A DNA stretch of 20,307 bases, from NCBI GenBank assembly GCA_001579985.1, contig LRSR01003124.1, positions 1-20,307 on the forward strand, read 5' to 3'. Positions within the stretch are counted from its first letter, which is position 1. Every line of letters starts with the position of its first letter. Both the position numbers and the translations under genes were made by a program. The notes below the pieces were generated by a model that was given only the letters and a program-made list of their open reading frames with translations, was not told where the DNA came from and ran no database searches. Source of the stretch: Hypsibius dujardini. Lineage: Eukaryota; Tardigrada; Eutardigrada; Parachela; Hypsibiidae. Of this stretch, positions 1-9,626 are shown one piece after another.

Positions 1-176
1 TTTGTGCCCCGGCGCCCGTAGTGAGCCCCCCCCCTGATAAAAAATCGAAGAGCTGTTTTCATCAATTTTCAGAAATCCAGATCTCCGTTTTCAAACCGTC
101 ACACTACGTCCAGAAATACCGCTGTATCCTTGAAACAACAAATCCAAATCGGTTTTTTTGTGCACCATCTGAAAAA
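1..176 (+). promoter_or_regulatory. 5' flank and probable 5'UTR of the CCT1 gene
   Basis: This is the sequence upstream of the CCT1 start codon. It begins GC-rich with a run of C and becomes mixed to A/T-rich. The start at 177 is preceded by a run of A (GAAAAAATGG), an acceptable animal initiation context with G at +4. I see no TATA box or recognisable promoter element. The transcription start cannot be placed, and the upstream promoter may lie outside the window. A 107-codon open frame overlaps this stretch, but it has no family resemblance and runs through CCT1 exon 1 and intron 1 in another frame. Confidence 0.4.
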
Positions 177-3116
177 ATGGAAAATCTGCTGACTATACAG
201 GGAGAGCGCACAAGTGGAAGCAACATCCGCTCTCAAAATGGTAAAGTGGAAAGCGTAGAATTTCCTTCTGGCATTTCTGTCTGGCAGTATTCAGATTTCA
301 ATTGTTACAGTTATGGCCGTTTCCGCAATCGCCAACATCGTTAAAAGTTCCTTGGGACCGGTCGGATTGGACAAGATGCTCGTCGATGATATCGGAGTAA
401 GTGTGGAGTCATTCTGTTTCGGCCCGTTTTGCGACGTCTCTGACGGTTGCCTCCGAAATCTCCTCTAGGACGTCACGATCACCAACGACGGCGCGACGAT
501 TCTGAAACTGATTGAAGTGGAGCATCCTGCGGCGAAAATCCTGTGCGAGTTGGCTGACTTACAAGATAAAGAAGTCGGTGACGGGACGACTTCAGTGGTG
601 AGAAGAATTGTTGTCTGTTGCTCATCGGGTCGCCGTCGTTTTTTCCAGCGCCCTTATCCTAATTCGGGGTTTCTCAGGTGATTCTGGCAGCTGAGTTGTT
701 GAAGAACGCTGATGAACTGGTGAAACAGAAGATCCACCCGACTTCGATCATCAGCGGGTATCTTTTAGCTTGCAAGTAAGTTTTCTTCCTTCCTGTCGCG
801 AGACACGATTTTAGCGAGGTTTTTATGTATTTCAACTGGTCGTATAAGCATTTTCTGATTGGATTACGTTTTTCTTTCTCGTAGAGAAGCTGTGAAGTAC
901 ATTCAGGAGCATCTTGTTGTACCGGTGGATGATCTGGGACGGGAGACGTTTCTCAGTGTTGCTCGCACCAGCATGTCCTCGAAACTTATTGGCCCGTGAG
1001 TGAAACGCTACTAAGAAATTGGTTTCAAGGAGTTCATGACGTCAGGTGCCCGTATCAAGGGGTGAAAAGACATCTCGAGGGGGGGGAGGGAGAGAATTTT
1101 GCATATTGCAAGTTTATTGTCGAGTAAAATTATCAATCAATCAATCAAACAGCGAACTATATCGTCAAATAAATGATCAATCAATCAATCGAACGGCGGA
1201 CTATATCGTCGAATGAAATAATCAATCAATCAATCGATCAATTGAACGACGGACTAGATCTTTGTCAATTCAAATGATCCATTTGTTGTCATCAGGGATT
1301 CCGAGTTTTTCGGCAACATGGTGGTGGATGCAGCCACTGCTGTGCGATATGAAAGCAAGGGCAGTTTCAAAGTGCCAATCAAGGCTGTGAACGTCCTGAA
1401 GGCACATGGACGAAGTAGTCGCGAAAGCATCCTGGTCGCCGGTTATGCTCTCAACTGCACTGTTGCATCCCAGCAGATGCCGCGGAAGATTACCGGCGCT
1501 AAGATTGCCTGCCTGGACTTCAACTTGATGCGCGCCAAGTTGGCCTTTGGAGTGCAGGTTCTGGTGACTGATCCATCCAAATTGGAAGATATTCGAAACC
1601 GGTGAGAAATCTGTCAAGAAAGGAAGAAATTCCCTTTCCGGCTCATTGGTTGACTACTCTGATTGATTCATTGTTTGACTGCTCTGATTGATTCATTGTT
1701 TCTCGAATATTTTCATCTGTCTGGATCGATCGGTTGATTTGCCAGAGATTTTTCCTGACTTACTTTTTTTGCTTAACCTCGGAGTTGTCTTTGGGTTTCA
1801 GAGAATCCGATATCACAAAGGAGCGAATCCAAAAAATCCTAAATGCCGGTGCTAATGTCATCCTGACAACCGGTGGAATCGACGATCTGTGCCTGAAATA
1901 CTTTGCAGAGTCCGGAGCCATGGGTGTGCGGCGAGTGAAAGCTGCCGATATGAAAGCCATCGCTAAAGCTACCGGAGGTATGCTCTGACTCCTTTGGGTC
2001 TTCCCGTAGTCAGGGAAAGCTTTTCGGTTTGATTTTGCTTTTGTGAAACTAGATTCCTTGGGGACGGTGAAATTCATACAAGTATGCTTCTGATTGATTG
2101 ATTAACATGTGATCGAAGGGAGACTTGGTTGATTGATCGATTGATTGACTCATTTTTACTGTATTGCCTGGCGATTGATTGATTGATTGAATAACATCTG
2201 ATGGGTTTGTGGTTTTTTACGCTTTAGCGACTTTCGTCATGAGCTTGGCCAACATGGAAGGCGAGGAGAGCTTTGATCCCGCCTATTTGGGCTATGCGGA
2301 GGAGATTGTGCAGGAGCGTATCTGCGACGACGAACTCATCCTGATCAAGGGTACTAAGGCCCGCACCGCCGCCAGCATCATTCTCCGAGGCCCGAACGAC
2401 TTTTTCGTCGACGAAATGGAGCGTTCCATCCATGACGCCCTGTGCGTGGTGAAGCGAGTTATGGAATCGAAGACAGTGGTGGTCGGTGGCGGAGCTGTGG
2501 AGACTGCTTTATCGATCTATCTGGAGAATTTTGCTACTACCTTGGTATGTCTGTCCACGCGCTCGAAGCATTTCGCTGGTGACTGAGACTTTTCTTTCAG
2601 CTATGCAAAGACTACCGGCAACTGCTCTTATCAGGCGATCTTTAATTTCTTGTCTTGCCTTTTCAGAGTTCCCGCGAACAACTGGCCATCGCGGAATTTG
2701 CCCGTGCTCTCCTGGTGATTCCAAAGACGTTAGCCGTGAATGCCGCACAAGACGCCACCGAATTGGTGGCCAAACTTCGAGCCTTCCATAACAGTGCCCA
2801 AACCAAGACTGAGCACGAGTACCTGAAATGGTGAAGGAGTTTAGCTTGTTCTCTCTCTTTCATACATCGTGTGATGGGATAGCGGACCATTTACACCCCT
2901 TCTTCCTTGTTCGCCCTTAGGTATGGTTTGGATCTGATCAACGGGGAAGTCAAGGACAACCGCAAGTTGGGCGTCCTGGAGCCGACCATGTCGAAGGTGA
3001 AGAGTCTCAAGTTTGCCACCGAGGCGGCCATTACCATTTTGCGAATAGACGACATGATCAAGCTGCAGGAAGACGCACCGCAAGGTCGCGGCGGCGGTGA
3101 CGATTGTTGTGACTAA
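177..3116 (+). CDS. CCT1: T-complex protein 1 subunit alpha (CCT alpha), 10 coding exons
   Basis: Subunit of the cytosolic group II chaperonin TRiC/CCT, the ATP-driven double ring that folds actin, tubulin and other proteins. Coding exons: 177-240, 311-396, 469-597, 678-775, 885-995, 1296-1601, 1802-1977, 2228-2544, 2667-2830, 2921-3116. All introns are GT-AG and phases agree throughout, giving 1647 nt = 548 codons plus TAA; animal CCT1 is about 550-560 aa. The N-terminus [20 protein letters not shown] aligns with animal CCT1. Nucleotide-site motifs are visible: TNDGAT near residue 55-60, GDGTTS at 87-92, and GGGAVE near 410-415. The [13 protein letters not shown] and [14 protein letters not shown] blocks are typical of alpha rather than other CCT subunits. 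The tail is short and ends GGGDDCCD. Oddity: the residue before GGGAVE is Val, where the family normally has Pro. The neighbouring ACO2 gene is convergent. Identity is very secure; exact splice borders are inferred from homology and GT-AG. Confidence 0.97.
1129..1265. repeat. ATCA-rich tandem repeat in CCT1 intron 5
   Basis: About three imperfect units of roughly 50-58 bp. Each is made of (ATCA)3-4 followed by a GAACGGCGGACTATATCGTC-like block. The array occupies much of the 300-nt intron 996-1295. The ATCA core recurs elsewhere in the window. Confidence 0.85.
1650..1710. repeat. Short direct repeat in CCT1 intron 6
   Basis: Two adjacent copies of a roughly 24-bp unit with the core CTGATTGATTCATTGTTT. 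They lie in intron 1602-1801. Confidence 0.75.
2083..2192. repeat. GATT microsatellite tracts in CCT1 intron 7
   Basis: Several interrupted (GATT)2-4 runs in intron 1978-2227, at about 2089-2102, 2129-2147 and 2172-2190. They are the same tetranucleotide family as the other TGAT/ATCA tracts. Confidence 0.8.
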
Positions 3117-3268
3117 CGTTTTTTTTGTCCGTTCCGTTCCTTCTCTGAACCTTTTTTTCATAATGGGTAGCTTTTTTGCGCAATGAATGTGTCATCCCGT
3201 GGAGTCGCGATATTTGTAATGCGGTTTAATTTCCTCTCTATCCTCGCTATTCTCGACTAAAACATCGG

Positions 3269-3407
3269 TACCAGGCAAACGCTATGGGTTGAATCGGTCG
3301 GGTGACAGAGGGCGTCACAAGTGTAAATTGTAAACGACGCTCATTCAATTCACACTTGTGGCGCCCTCTGCCACCCCACCGATTCAACCCACAGCGTTTG
3401 CCTGGTA
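3269..3407. mobile_element. Palindromic MITE-like element, family A (complete copy)
   Basis: Two arms of about 59-60 bp form an imperfect palindrome. The left arm runs TACCAGGCAAACGCTATGGG... and the right arm ends ...CAGCGTTTGCCTGGTA. The centre is about 15-20 nt, around AATTGTAAACGACGCTCATT. Both ends sit at TA, as expected for a TA target-site duplication of Tc1/mariner-type MITEs. It has no coding capacity. Related sequence occurs at 3996-4112 and 11368-11405, so it is a dispersed family. It lies about 150 nt past the CCT1 stop and may fall in that transcript's 3' region. Confidence 0.75.
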
Positions 3408-3517
3408 TATGATTGTCACCGGTCGATTGCGTTGTTTTTGTATAAATGCACCGCGTCGAGTAAATATTAACAGCAGCACATCAGAGGCGTGCCGAACTTC
3501 GGCCTGTGGGATTTCTG

Positions 3518-3846
3518 TATGAGGCAAAGTGTGTGTTTCGGCTCACCCTCTCCACTTGGTCCGTATTTCGGCTCACCCTCTCCACTTGGTCCGTATTTCG
3601 GCTCACCCTCTCCACTTGGTCCGTATTTCGGCTCACCCTCTCCCTTTGGTCGATGAATCGGCTCACTCATGAGTTTCTCCTTGACGGCAGGTGCTTGATT
3701 GTTTGATTTGCTGTACTATATCCTAGTATACTATAGCACTTCTGGAAATCAGACAATCAAGCAGCTGTCATCAACGAGAAATGCATGAGTGAGCCGATTT
3801 ATCGACCAAGTGGAGGGTGAGCCGAAACTTAGACTTTGCCTCATAC
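3518..3846. mobile_element. Foldback element with an internally expanded 30-bp tandem repeat
   Basis: The left end GTATGAGGCAAAG (from 3518) is the reverse complement of the right end CTTTGCCTCATAC (to 3846). The inner parts of the arms also match: GAATCGGCTCACTCATGAG against CATGAGTGAGCCGATTTATC, and GCTTGATTGTTTGA against CAGACAATCAAGC. The centre is the AT-rich TACTATATCCTAGTATACTA near 3713-3733. The left arm carries four copies of a 30-bp unit (GTATTTCGGCTCACCCTCTC + CACTTGGTCC, about 3533-3655), where the right arm has one. TA may flank both ends. Open frames on both strands here are products of the repeat. Confidence 0.75.
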
Positions 3847-3899
3847 TTGAGTGCAATGCTGCATGGAGTCGGAACTGTTCAATGTTGTATTCCACAAGA

Positions 3900-3980
3900 G
3901 CCGAAAATCTTGTTTTTATAGAATTTACTGAGTTAAATAAATTTACTGAATTTATTGAATTCCTTAGTCTAAAATATAAA
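3900..3980. promoter_or_regulatory. A/T-rich segment with AATAAA on both strands
   Basis: It contains AATAAA on the plus strand at 3936-3941 and TTTATT at 3951-3956, which is AATAAA on the minus strand. The segment lies between the convergent 3' ends of CCT1 and ACO2. The minus-strand hexamer is about 425 nt beyond the ACO2 stop and could be its polyadenylation signal. This is a motif match only; nothing else supports use. Confidence 0.3.
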
Positions 3981-3993
3981 TATGAGTATGAGA

Positions 3994-4112
3994 TGCCAGG
4001 CAAACGCTATAGGTTGAATCGCTACATGGGTTGAATCGGTCGGGTGGCAGAGGGCGCCACAAGTGTAAATTGAATGAGTGTCACACCGTACGCTCATTCC
4101 GAAAAAGTTGAT
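3994..4112. mobile_element. Partial copy of MITE-like family A
   Basis: It repeats the family A left arm (CCAGGCAAACGCTATAGGTTGAATCG...GGCAGAGGGCGCCACAAGTGTAAATTGAATGAG). A 14-nt partial duplication of GGTTGAATCG is inserted near the end. It closes with a small inverted repeat (GAATGAGTGT...GTACGCTCATTC) instead of a full right arm. It is therefore a rearranged or truncated insertion just downstream of ACO2. Confidence 0.7.
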
Positions 4113-4378
4113 CTTCCCGAATCGTGAACACCGCAAATTTTACACGATTTCTTTCGTGCTTTGATTTTCGGCAAAGAGGAACAGTATGATAGGTTTCCTA
4201 CGTAGACGGCGATTTTGATACGACTATGATATGACTACAGACAGAACGAACGCTCTCCCTGTGTACGATAACTGTAAATACAACCGCAACACCACTACAC
4301 TCACTATAAATAGCAAAAACGATGAAGTACGACAGACGGCAAAAGTTCCCGCTAGTAAAATCTATTTTTAAAGCGCAG

Positions 4379-7065
4379 TTAGTGCTTGGCCTCGGCAGCA
4401 AAAACGTCGGCCATCCTGTTGAGCGCACTTCCGGCCTTAAACCACTCAATCTGTTGGTCGTTGAAGGAGTGATTCAACGAGATCTCCTCCTTCTTTCCGT
4501 CCTTGTGCTTAATAACCGCTTTCACAGGCTGTAATGGCAGAACAGGTTACACAACTCGAGATAGCGAAAGTAACCACACACAGGAGGTAGAAGCAAAGTA
4601 ACGGTTGCAGGTAACGGTTGCAGGTAACGGTTGCCGATAACGGTTGCCGGTAACGGTTGCCGATAACGGTTGCCGGTAACGGTTGCCGGTAACGGTTACG
4701 GTAACGGTAATGGTTGCCGGTAATGGTTGCCGGTAACGGTTGCCGGTAACGGTTACGGTTGCCGGTAACGGTTGCTGGTAACGATTGCTGGTTTTAGTTT
4801 ACCTTGCCAGGGGCCAGACCGGCCAATCCAGTCAGCGAAATGGTGTCGTCAGGCTGGATCTTATCATAATCAGCCGGGTTGTTGAAGGTGAGCGGGAGCA
4901 TTCCCTGCTTCTTTAGATTTGTCTCTGAAATTGCAAAACGATTCCCCAATTACTGACTAGCTCAGACAGAGGAGAGTCAAGCCGGGCAACGACGCAGCTA
5001 TCCGTCCTCCGTTGCATACCGTGAATGCGAGCAAAGCTCTTGACGATGATGGCACGTCCACCCAAATGTCTCGGCTCCAAGGCGGCGTGTTCGCGCGAAC
5101 TGCCCTCGCCGTAGTTGTCATCCCCAACGGCGACCCAGCCGATACCCTTGGCCTTGTACTGGCGAGCCACATCGGGGACGGGCTGATACTCGCCGGTCAA
5201 GCGATTCTTCAGCTTGTTGGCTTCGCCGTTTTCCGCGTTGATAGCGCTGAAAGCGGTCGGAGTTTGAGCCAATTTTCGTCAATGCGTGCAGCTGTATCTG
5301 ACATCGCTTGATTCATTGATTTAACAACAGATCGCCAAAATAATTCCAAGTCAATCAATCAATCGACTGCATGGTCAGTTGTAGTAAAAGACAGCTGCAC
5401 GCATTGGCCAAAATGGCTCAAACTCCGACCATCCCATTTTGCTAGGCGGTAAAAAGTTGGCTTTGATTCGGTCGGCCTGAAGGTTTTGCCACGTGCGTAC
5501 ATACCCAATGAACATGTTGTTGGAGATGTTATCCAAGTGGCCACGATACTTCAACCAGGGACCGGCAGCACTGATGTGGTCGGTCGTGCATTTGCCTTTG
5601 ATCTACGACACGAAAGCTCATTTTTTGGCCGTACAAAAACAACAACTGAAAAAAACACTTACTTTGATCAAAACCGGTAAATCAACCAAATCCTTCTTGT
5701 CCCACCGGGCAAAGGGGGACAGAAGTTGAAGACGGTTTGATGCGGCATCAACATGGACAGAGACGGCTCGGCGTTTTTCCGGCTGCTTCGGAGGTTCTTG
5801 GTAGGTATCCTCACCTGGGTCATAACCCTTCGGCGGGACCTCCTTGCCGTTGGGCGCTTGCAGCTGGAACTTCTCGCCCTTCGAGCCGGTCAGGGAATCC
5901 TTCACGGGTAAAAGGAGCGGTAAAACGGAGTGAACATCCCGGCAACTTCAGTTCAATTCAATTCACTGTACATCGGACCTGCGCACATAAGACGGAACAC
6001 GTACCTTCAAGGGGTTGAAGTCCAGACGACCTCCCAGAACAAGGGCCGTCACAATCTCCGGAGACGTCACGAAGCAGTGAGTTCCGGGGCTGGAAATTTA
6101 ATTGCAGACGAGTCCAATTCAGTTCAGTTCAGTGACAGTAGTAGGACTCACTTTGCGTCATTACGGCCGGTGAAGTTTCGGTTGTAGGAGGTGACAATGG
6201 TGTTCTTCTCGCCCTTCTTGACGTCCTTGCGATTCCACTGTCCGATGCAGGGTCCGCAGGCGTTAGCGAGGACCATGCCGCCGATGGCTGACAGCGTCTG
6301 CGCCTGGCCGTCACGCGTGATGGTTGCACGCACTTGTTCCGACCCGGGGGTGATGGTGAAGGAGCTCTTGGCCTTGATGCCATGGTCCAAAGCTTGCTGA
6401 AACAATAAAGGAATGGTCATCCCAAAATACGCTTACCGAAAACGGAAAAAGTGTTTCTCATCGATAAATCGTTCAATTTCCCCTTTCAAACATTTCTCTA
6501 TCGCTTATCCCACCTGCGCAATACTAGCCGAGCGTTCCATGTCCTCGTAGCTGGAGTTGGTGCAGCTACCAATCAGTCCGACTTTGATTTCCAGCGGCCA
6601 GCCGTTCTTCTTGGCTGTCTCACCCAAGTCGGACACGCGGGTCATCAAGTCGGGCGTGTAGGGTCCGTTGATGAGCGGTTCCAGCTTGTTCAGGTCAATC
6701 TCAATCAGCTGGTCGTACTGGCATCCCTGGTCCGGAGTCAGCAGCTGCTCGCGGTAATGCGCCGCAGCATCACCAATCTCCTTCCGGTTGGTGGCGTTCA
6801 GGTATCGTCTCATCCGCTCGTTGAAGGGGAAGATGGAGGTGGTAGCCCCGATTTCGGCACCCATGTTGCAGATGGTGCCCATGCCGGTGCAGGAGATGGA
6901 CTCGGTACCGGGGCCATGGTACTCCATGATAGCGCCAGTGCCACCCTTGACGGTCAGCAGGCCAGCGACTTTGAGGATGACGTCCTTAGCGCTGGTCCAA
7001 CCGCTCATTTCACCCGTTAATTTCACACCGATAACCTTAAAAAAGATTATTGATTGAGCATAGTC

Positions 7066-7098
<33 letters not shown>

Positions 7099-7099
7099 G

Positions 7100-7162
<63 letters not shown>

Positions 7163-9626
7163 TCCTGCCTGTCTGCCTTTCTGACTGTCTATATTACCTT
7201 CGGGCACTTAAGCTCCCAAGGCAAGCCAGCCATGACGTCGACCGCGTCGGCACCTCCAACACCGATGCACAGACCGCCCAAGCCACCGCCGTTAGGGGTG
7301 TGGCTGTCAGTGCCGATCAGCAGGAGGCCGGGAAACGCATAGTTCTCCAGGACAATCTGATGGATGATGCCGCTGCCTGGCTTCCAGAAGCCGACTCCGT
7401 ACTTGGCACTGGCCGTCGCCAAGAAGTCGTATACTTCCTTGTTGATATCCTGAAATGCAGTTAAAAACACGTCTTGGTAGGTAGTTGCAGCAAGATTCGG
7501 GATCAACTGGTTTGATGCGTTTGATCTTTACCTTAGCACGAGCAAGATCGTCCTTCCCTCCGGTCTGAGCTTCAATCAAATGGTCACAGTGGATGGTACT
7601 CGGAACGGCAACCTGTTTAAATAAAAGACAGACTGTGAGATCTATACATCCACCAGAAATGAACCATGCTGATGGAATGAGAGGTCGGTTCGGTTCGGTT
7701 CGGTTTGGTTCGGTTCGGTTCTTTACCTGCTCAATTCCGGACGAGATGAACTGCAACATGGCCATCTACAAGGCGAAAAATGAATGATTTAATCTAACCA
7801 TCAAGTGAAGTACCAGCCAAATTTAAGATTCAATCAAGCAAATGGTCTACAGATTGAGTAGACTGCAATTGAAGTTAAATTATAAACTGAGAAAGCAAGC
7901 AAAGAAAAGGCTAATCAACCATTACGACCTAATCAGCCAATCAAGTACAGACCTGGGCAGTTAATCAGCCAATCAAGTACAGACCTGAGCAGTCGCATCC
8001 TGCATGGCCACACGGTCCGGGCGGAGATTGAGGTAGCTCTTTCCGCGAACAATCTCCTGCGATTCCGGCTTGTCCAGATGAGAATACAACACCTTCTCCG
8101 ACAACGTCAATGGTCGATTCAACCTGACACCAGGAAATGGTTTTGCAAGCATTGTAGGATCGGTAAAAGCACAGTATACATACAGTGAAGTTTTGAAATT
8201 TGGCGACAGCCAAGCGATAGAGGACATCGATTAAAAGTAATGTAGGTGAGGAAAGTCAAATTTGAGGGAGATATGACAGTTCCAAGTTGGGGTACAATCA
8301 ACCAATCAACCAGTACAATCCCACGCGCAGTGTACGAGGTGCACCGCAAAGTGCGCAACGCACAAAACTGGCCAACAGCTCTGCTGCGGTTTTAGAAAAC
8401 CGATGCTTGATTGATTGATTGACTGGATAACGGTATCAGCACTGCCATTCCCTCTACAGTTGATTGGTGGAGTGACTGACACGTGGTCGTACATTGCGCT
8501 GTGCGCTGCACTCCGTACATTGAGCTGTGCGCTGCACTCCGTGCATTGCGCATGGAGTTGTAATGGTTGATTGGTTGATTGATCCCCAACTTGGAACTGC
8601 CATATCTCCCTCGACCTTCCTCACCTAAATTTTTTCTAATCGAGTCCTCTATCAATTGGCTGTCGCCAAATTCGAAAATTCCACTGTATGTATACTGTGA
8701 TACAACCGTAGGATCAAATGATCAGAGCCTCAGAGGGATGCTCTGCTCCCAGGTGAACTTACTTCTTCCGCACGACCTCCAACCGGGATATCATCTTATC
8801 ATAATCGATAGTCTTGCCTCCATCGAACTTGCTCATATGTGCCTTTGGCTGTAAAATCGTAACTGACATTACGGAAAGGTAGCCTAAACCAAACGTCGCA
8901 AGCAAAATGCTGACCACCAATTAGACAATCAATCACACAATCAATCACACAATCAATCACACAATCAATCACACAATCAATCAGACAATCAATCAGACAA
9001 TCAATCAATTAAATAAGCAGTCACGTTTTAGTACAGCAATTCATCAATCAACCAACTATTTCCATCCTCAAAATTTGGACATCCGGAAAATCGTTTCAAT
9101 TTTTCGAAGTAAGCTTGCAATTTAATTTCCACAACATTTTAAAAGATGCTATGGCAAATGGAGACCGAAACAATTGAAAAGCTGAACAGAAATGAGTGCA
9201 ACGCCAAATGGGGAGCAGCAGCAGAAAAACAGTTATATCAACCAATCAACGCCTGGGTTGACCGATTAAACAACCAAATCTACGACAAGGCAGTCAATCA
9301 ACAATCAATCGAAATACATTGTATAAACTGCAAAAGTTTCCTGGGAAATTTTTACTTGAACTTCCCTCCATGTTTTGCTGTCGAATTAGACGCCTGAACT
9401 TCTACCACATGTTGGAAATTGCGGAGCGGAAAAATCACCCTTACCCCGCCTTGTTGGGAGGTTTTGGCCTTCTGGCCGCAGATGTTGCTGGTGGAGAAGC
9501 ATCGGACGTTGCTGGAGTGGAGAGCACTCTTGACGATTCTCACTGTATGGAGCTTCTGTAAAAACCAAAGGCAAGCATGAAATACACTTCTGCTAAAATG
9601 GTCAAATGCAGAGGAAAGCCTACCAT
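4379..9626 (-). CDS. ACO2: Mitochondrial aconitate hydratase, 15 exons
   Basis: TCA-cycle enzyme of the mitochondrial matrix that isomerises citrate to isocitrate via cis-aconitate with a [4Fe-4S] cluster. Exons in transcript order, as plus coordinates: 9624-9626, 9445-9555, 8763-8848, 7985-8123, 7727-7765, 7532-7612, 7198-7449, 6514-7035, 6152-6396, 6005-6089, 5663-5899, 5505-5602, 5020-5246, 4803-4924, 4379-4528. All introns are GT-AG and phases agree: 2397 nt, 798 aa plus TAA (human is 780). Cluster cysteines are Cys395 (GSCTNSS) and Cys458/Cys461 (ACGPCIGQW), with the expected spacing. Other family blocks: [85 protein letters not shown]. Residues 1-25 ([20 protein letters not shown]...) form a basic, Ser-rich presequence. 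The start is the ATG in CGCCACCATG, lying alone before a GTAGGC donor. The linker around [11 protein letters not shown] is about five residues longer than in mammals. Identity is very secure; exon 1 is less so. Confidence 0.95.
4596..4792. repeat. 12-bp minisatellite in the last ACO2 intron
   Basis: About 16 imperfect copies of GGTAACGGTTGC, with A/C and T/C variants and a few shortened units. They fill most of intron 4529-4802. On the transcribed strand it reads as a GCAACCGTTACC array. Confidence 0.9.
5255..5430. repeat. Intronic inverted repeat in ACO2 (41/40-nt arms)
   Basis: The left arm 5255-5295 (GGTCGGAGTTTGAGCC...GTGCAGCTGT) and right arm 5391-5430 (ACAGCTGCAC...GGCTCAAACTCCGACC) are near-perfect reverse complements around a 95-nt loop. 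The loop contains an ATCA tract. Both arms lie in the intron 5247-5504. The left arm abuts the 3' splice acceptor, so the pre-mRNA could fold into a long hairpin next to that site. No coding capacity and no clear target-site duplication. Confidence 0.85.
7063..7190. repeat. (TGTC)n/(TGCC)n microsatellite in an ACO2 intron
   Basis: A compound tract: about eight TGTC repeats, then about twenty TGCC repeats, then mixed units, in intron 7036-7197. Open frames reading Leu-Pro-Ala-Cys repeats here are artefacts. Confidence 0.95.
7684..7722. repeat. GGTTC pentanucleotide repeat in an ACO2 intron
   Basis: About seven or eight copies of GGTTC with one GGTTT variant. It ends a few bases from the 5' splice site of the intron between the 39-nt exon (7727-7765) and the next exon, on the transcribed minus strand. 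Confidence 0.9.
8155..8715. mobile_element. Large foldback element in ACO2 intron 3
   Basis: Two long inverted arms lie in the 639-nt intron 8124-8762. The left arm from about 8159 contains CACAGTATACATACAGTG, TTTGGCGACAGCCAA, GATAGAGGACATCGATT, TAGGTGAGGAA and GTTCCAAGTTGGGG. The right arm to about 8714 is its reverse complement with scattered differences. More diverged pairing continues inward through CAACCAATCAACC and GCGC/CACGC-rich blocks. Arms total roughly 200 bp with a central unpaired part near 8390-8480. There is no ORF with transposase features, so it looks like a non-autonomous foldback or MITE-type insertion making up most of the intron. Confidence 0.75.
8922..9010. repeat. 12-bp tandem repeat in ACO2 intron 2
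   Basis: About seven units of CAATCAATCACA/GA. They lie in intron 8849-9444, with the motif that also gives an artefactual Ile-Asp-Cys-rich open frame on the minus strand. Confidence 0.9.

Noticed and set aside
21-344. 107-codon frame at the left edge
   Set aside because: It overlaps CCT1 exon 1 and its first intron in a different frame and resembles nothing known.
3533-3655. CRISPR-like direct repeats
   Set aside because: The 30-bp units are contiguous with no unique spacers, and the locus is eukaryotic. The same applies to the 24-bp and 99-bp arrays.
3467-3706. Repetitive small proteins on both strands (GEGEPKYGPS and STWSVFRLTL types)
   Set aside because: They come from the 30-bp tandem repeat inside a foldback element.
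7054-7464. 136-codon plus-strand frame with Cys-Leu-Pro-Ala repeats
   Set aside because: It crosses a TGTC/TGCC microsatellite and an exon of ACO2 on the opposite strand.
9535-9560. Iron-responsive element (CAGTGA loop) at the start of aconitase exon 2
   Set aside because: The five bases on each side of the loop (CCATA and GAATC) do not pair, there is no proper bulged C, and the motif lies inside the coding sequence rather than the 5'UTR.
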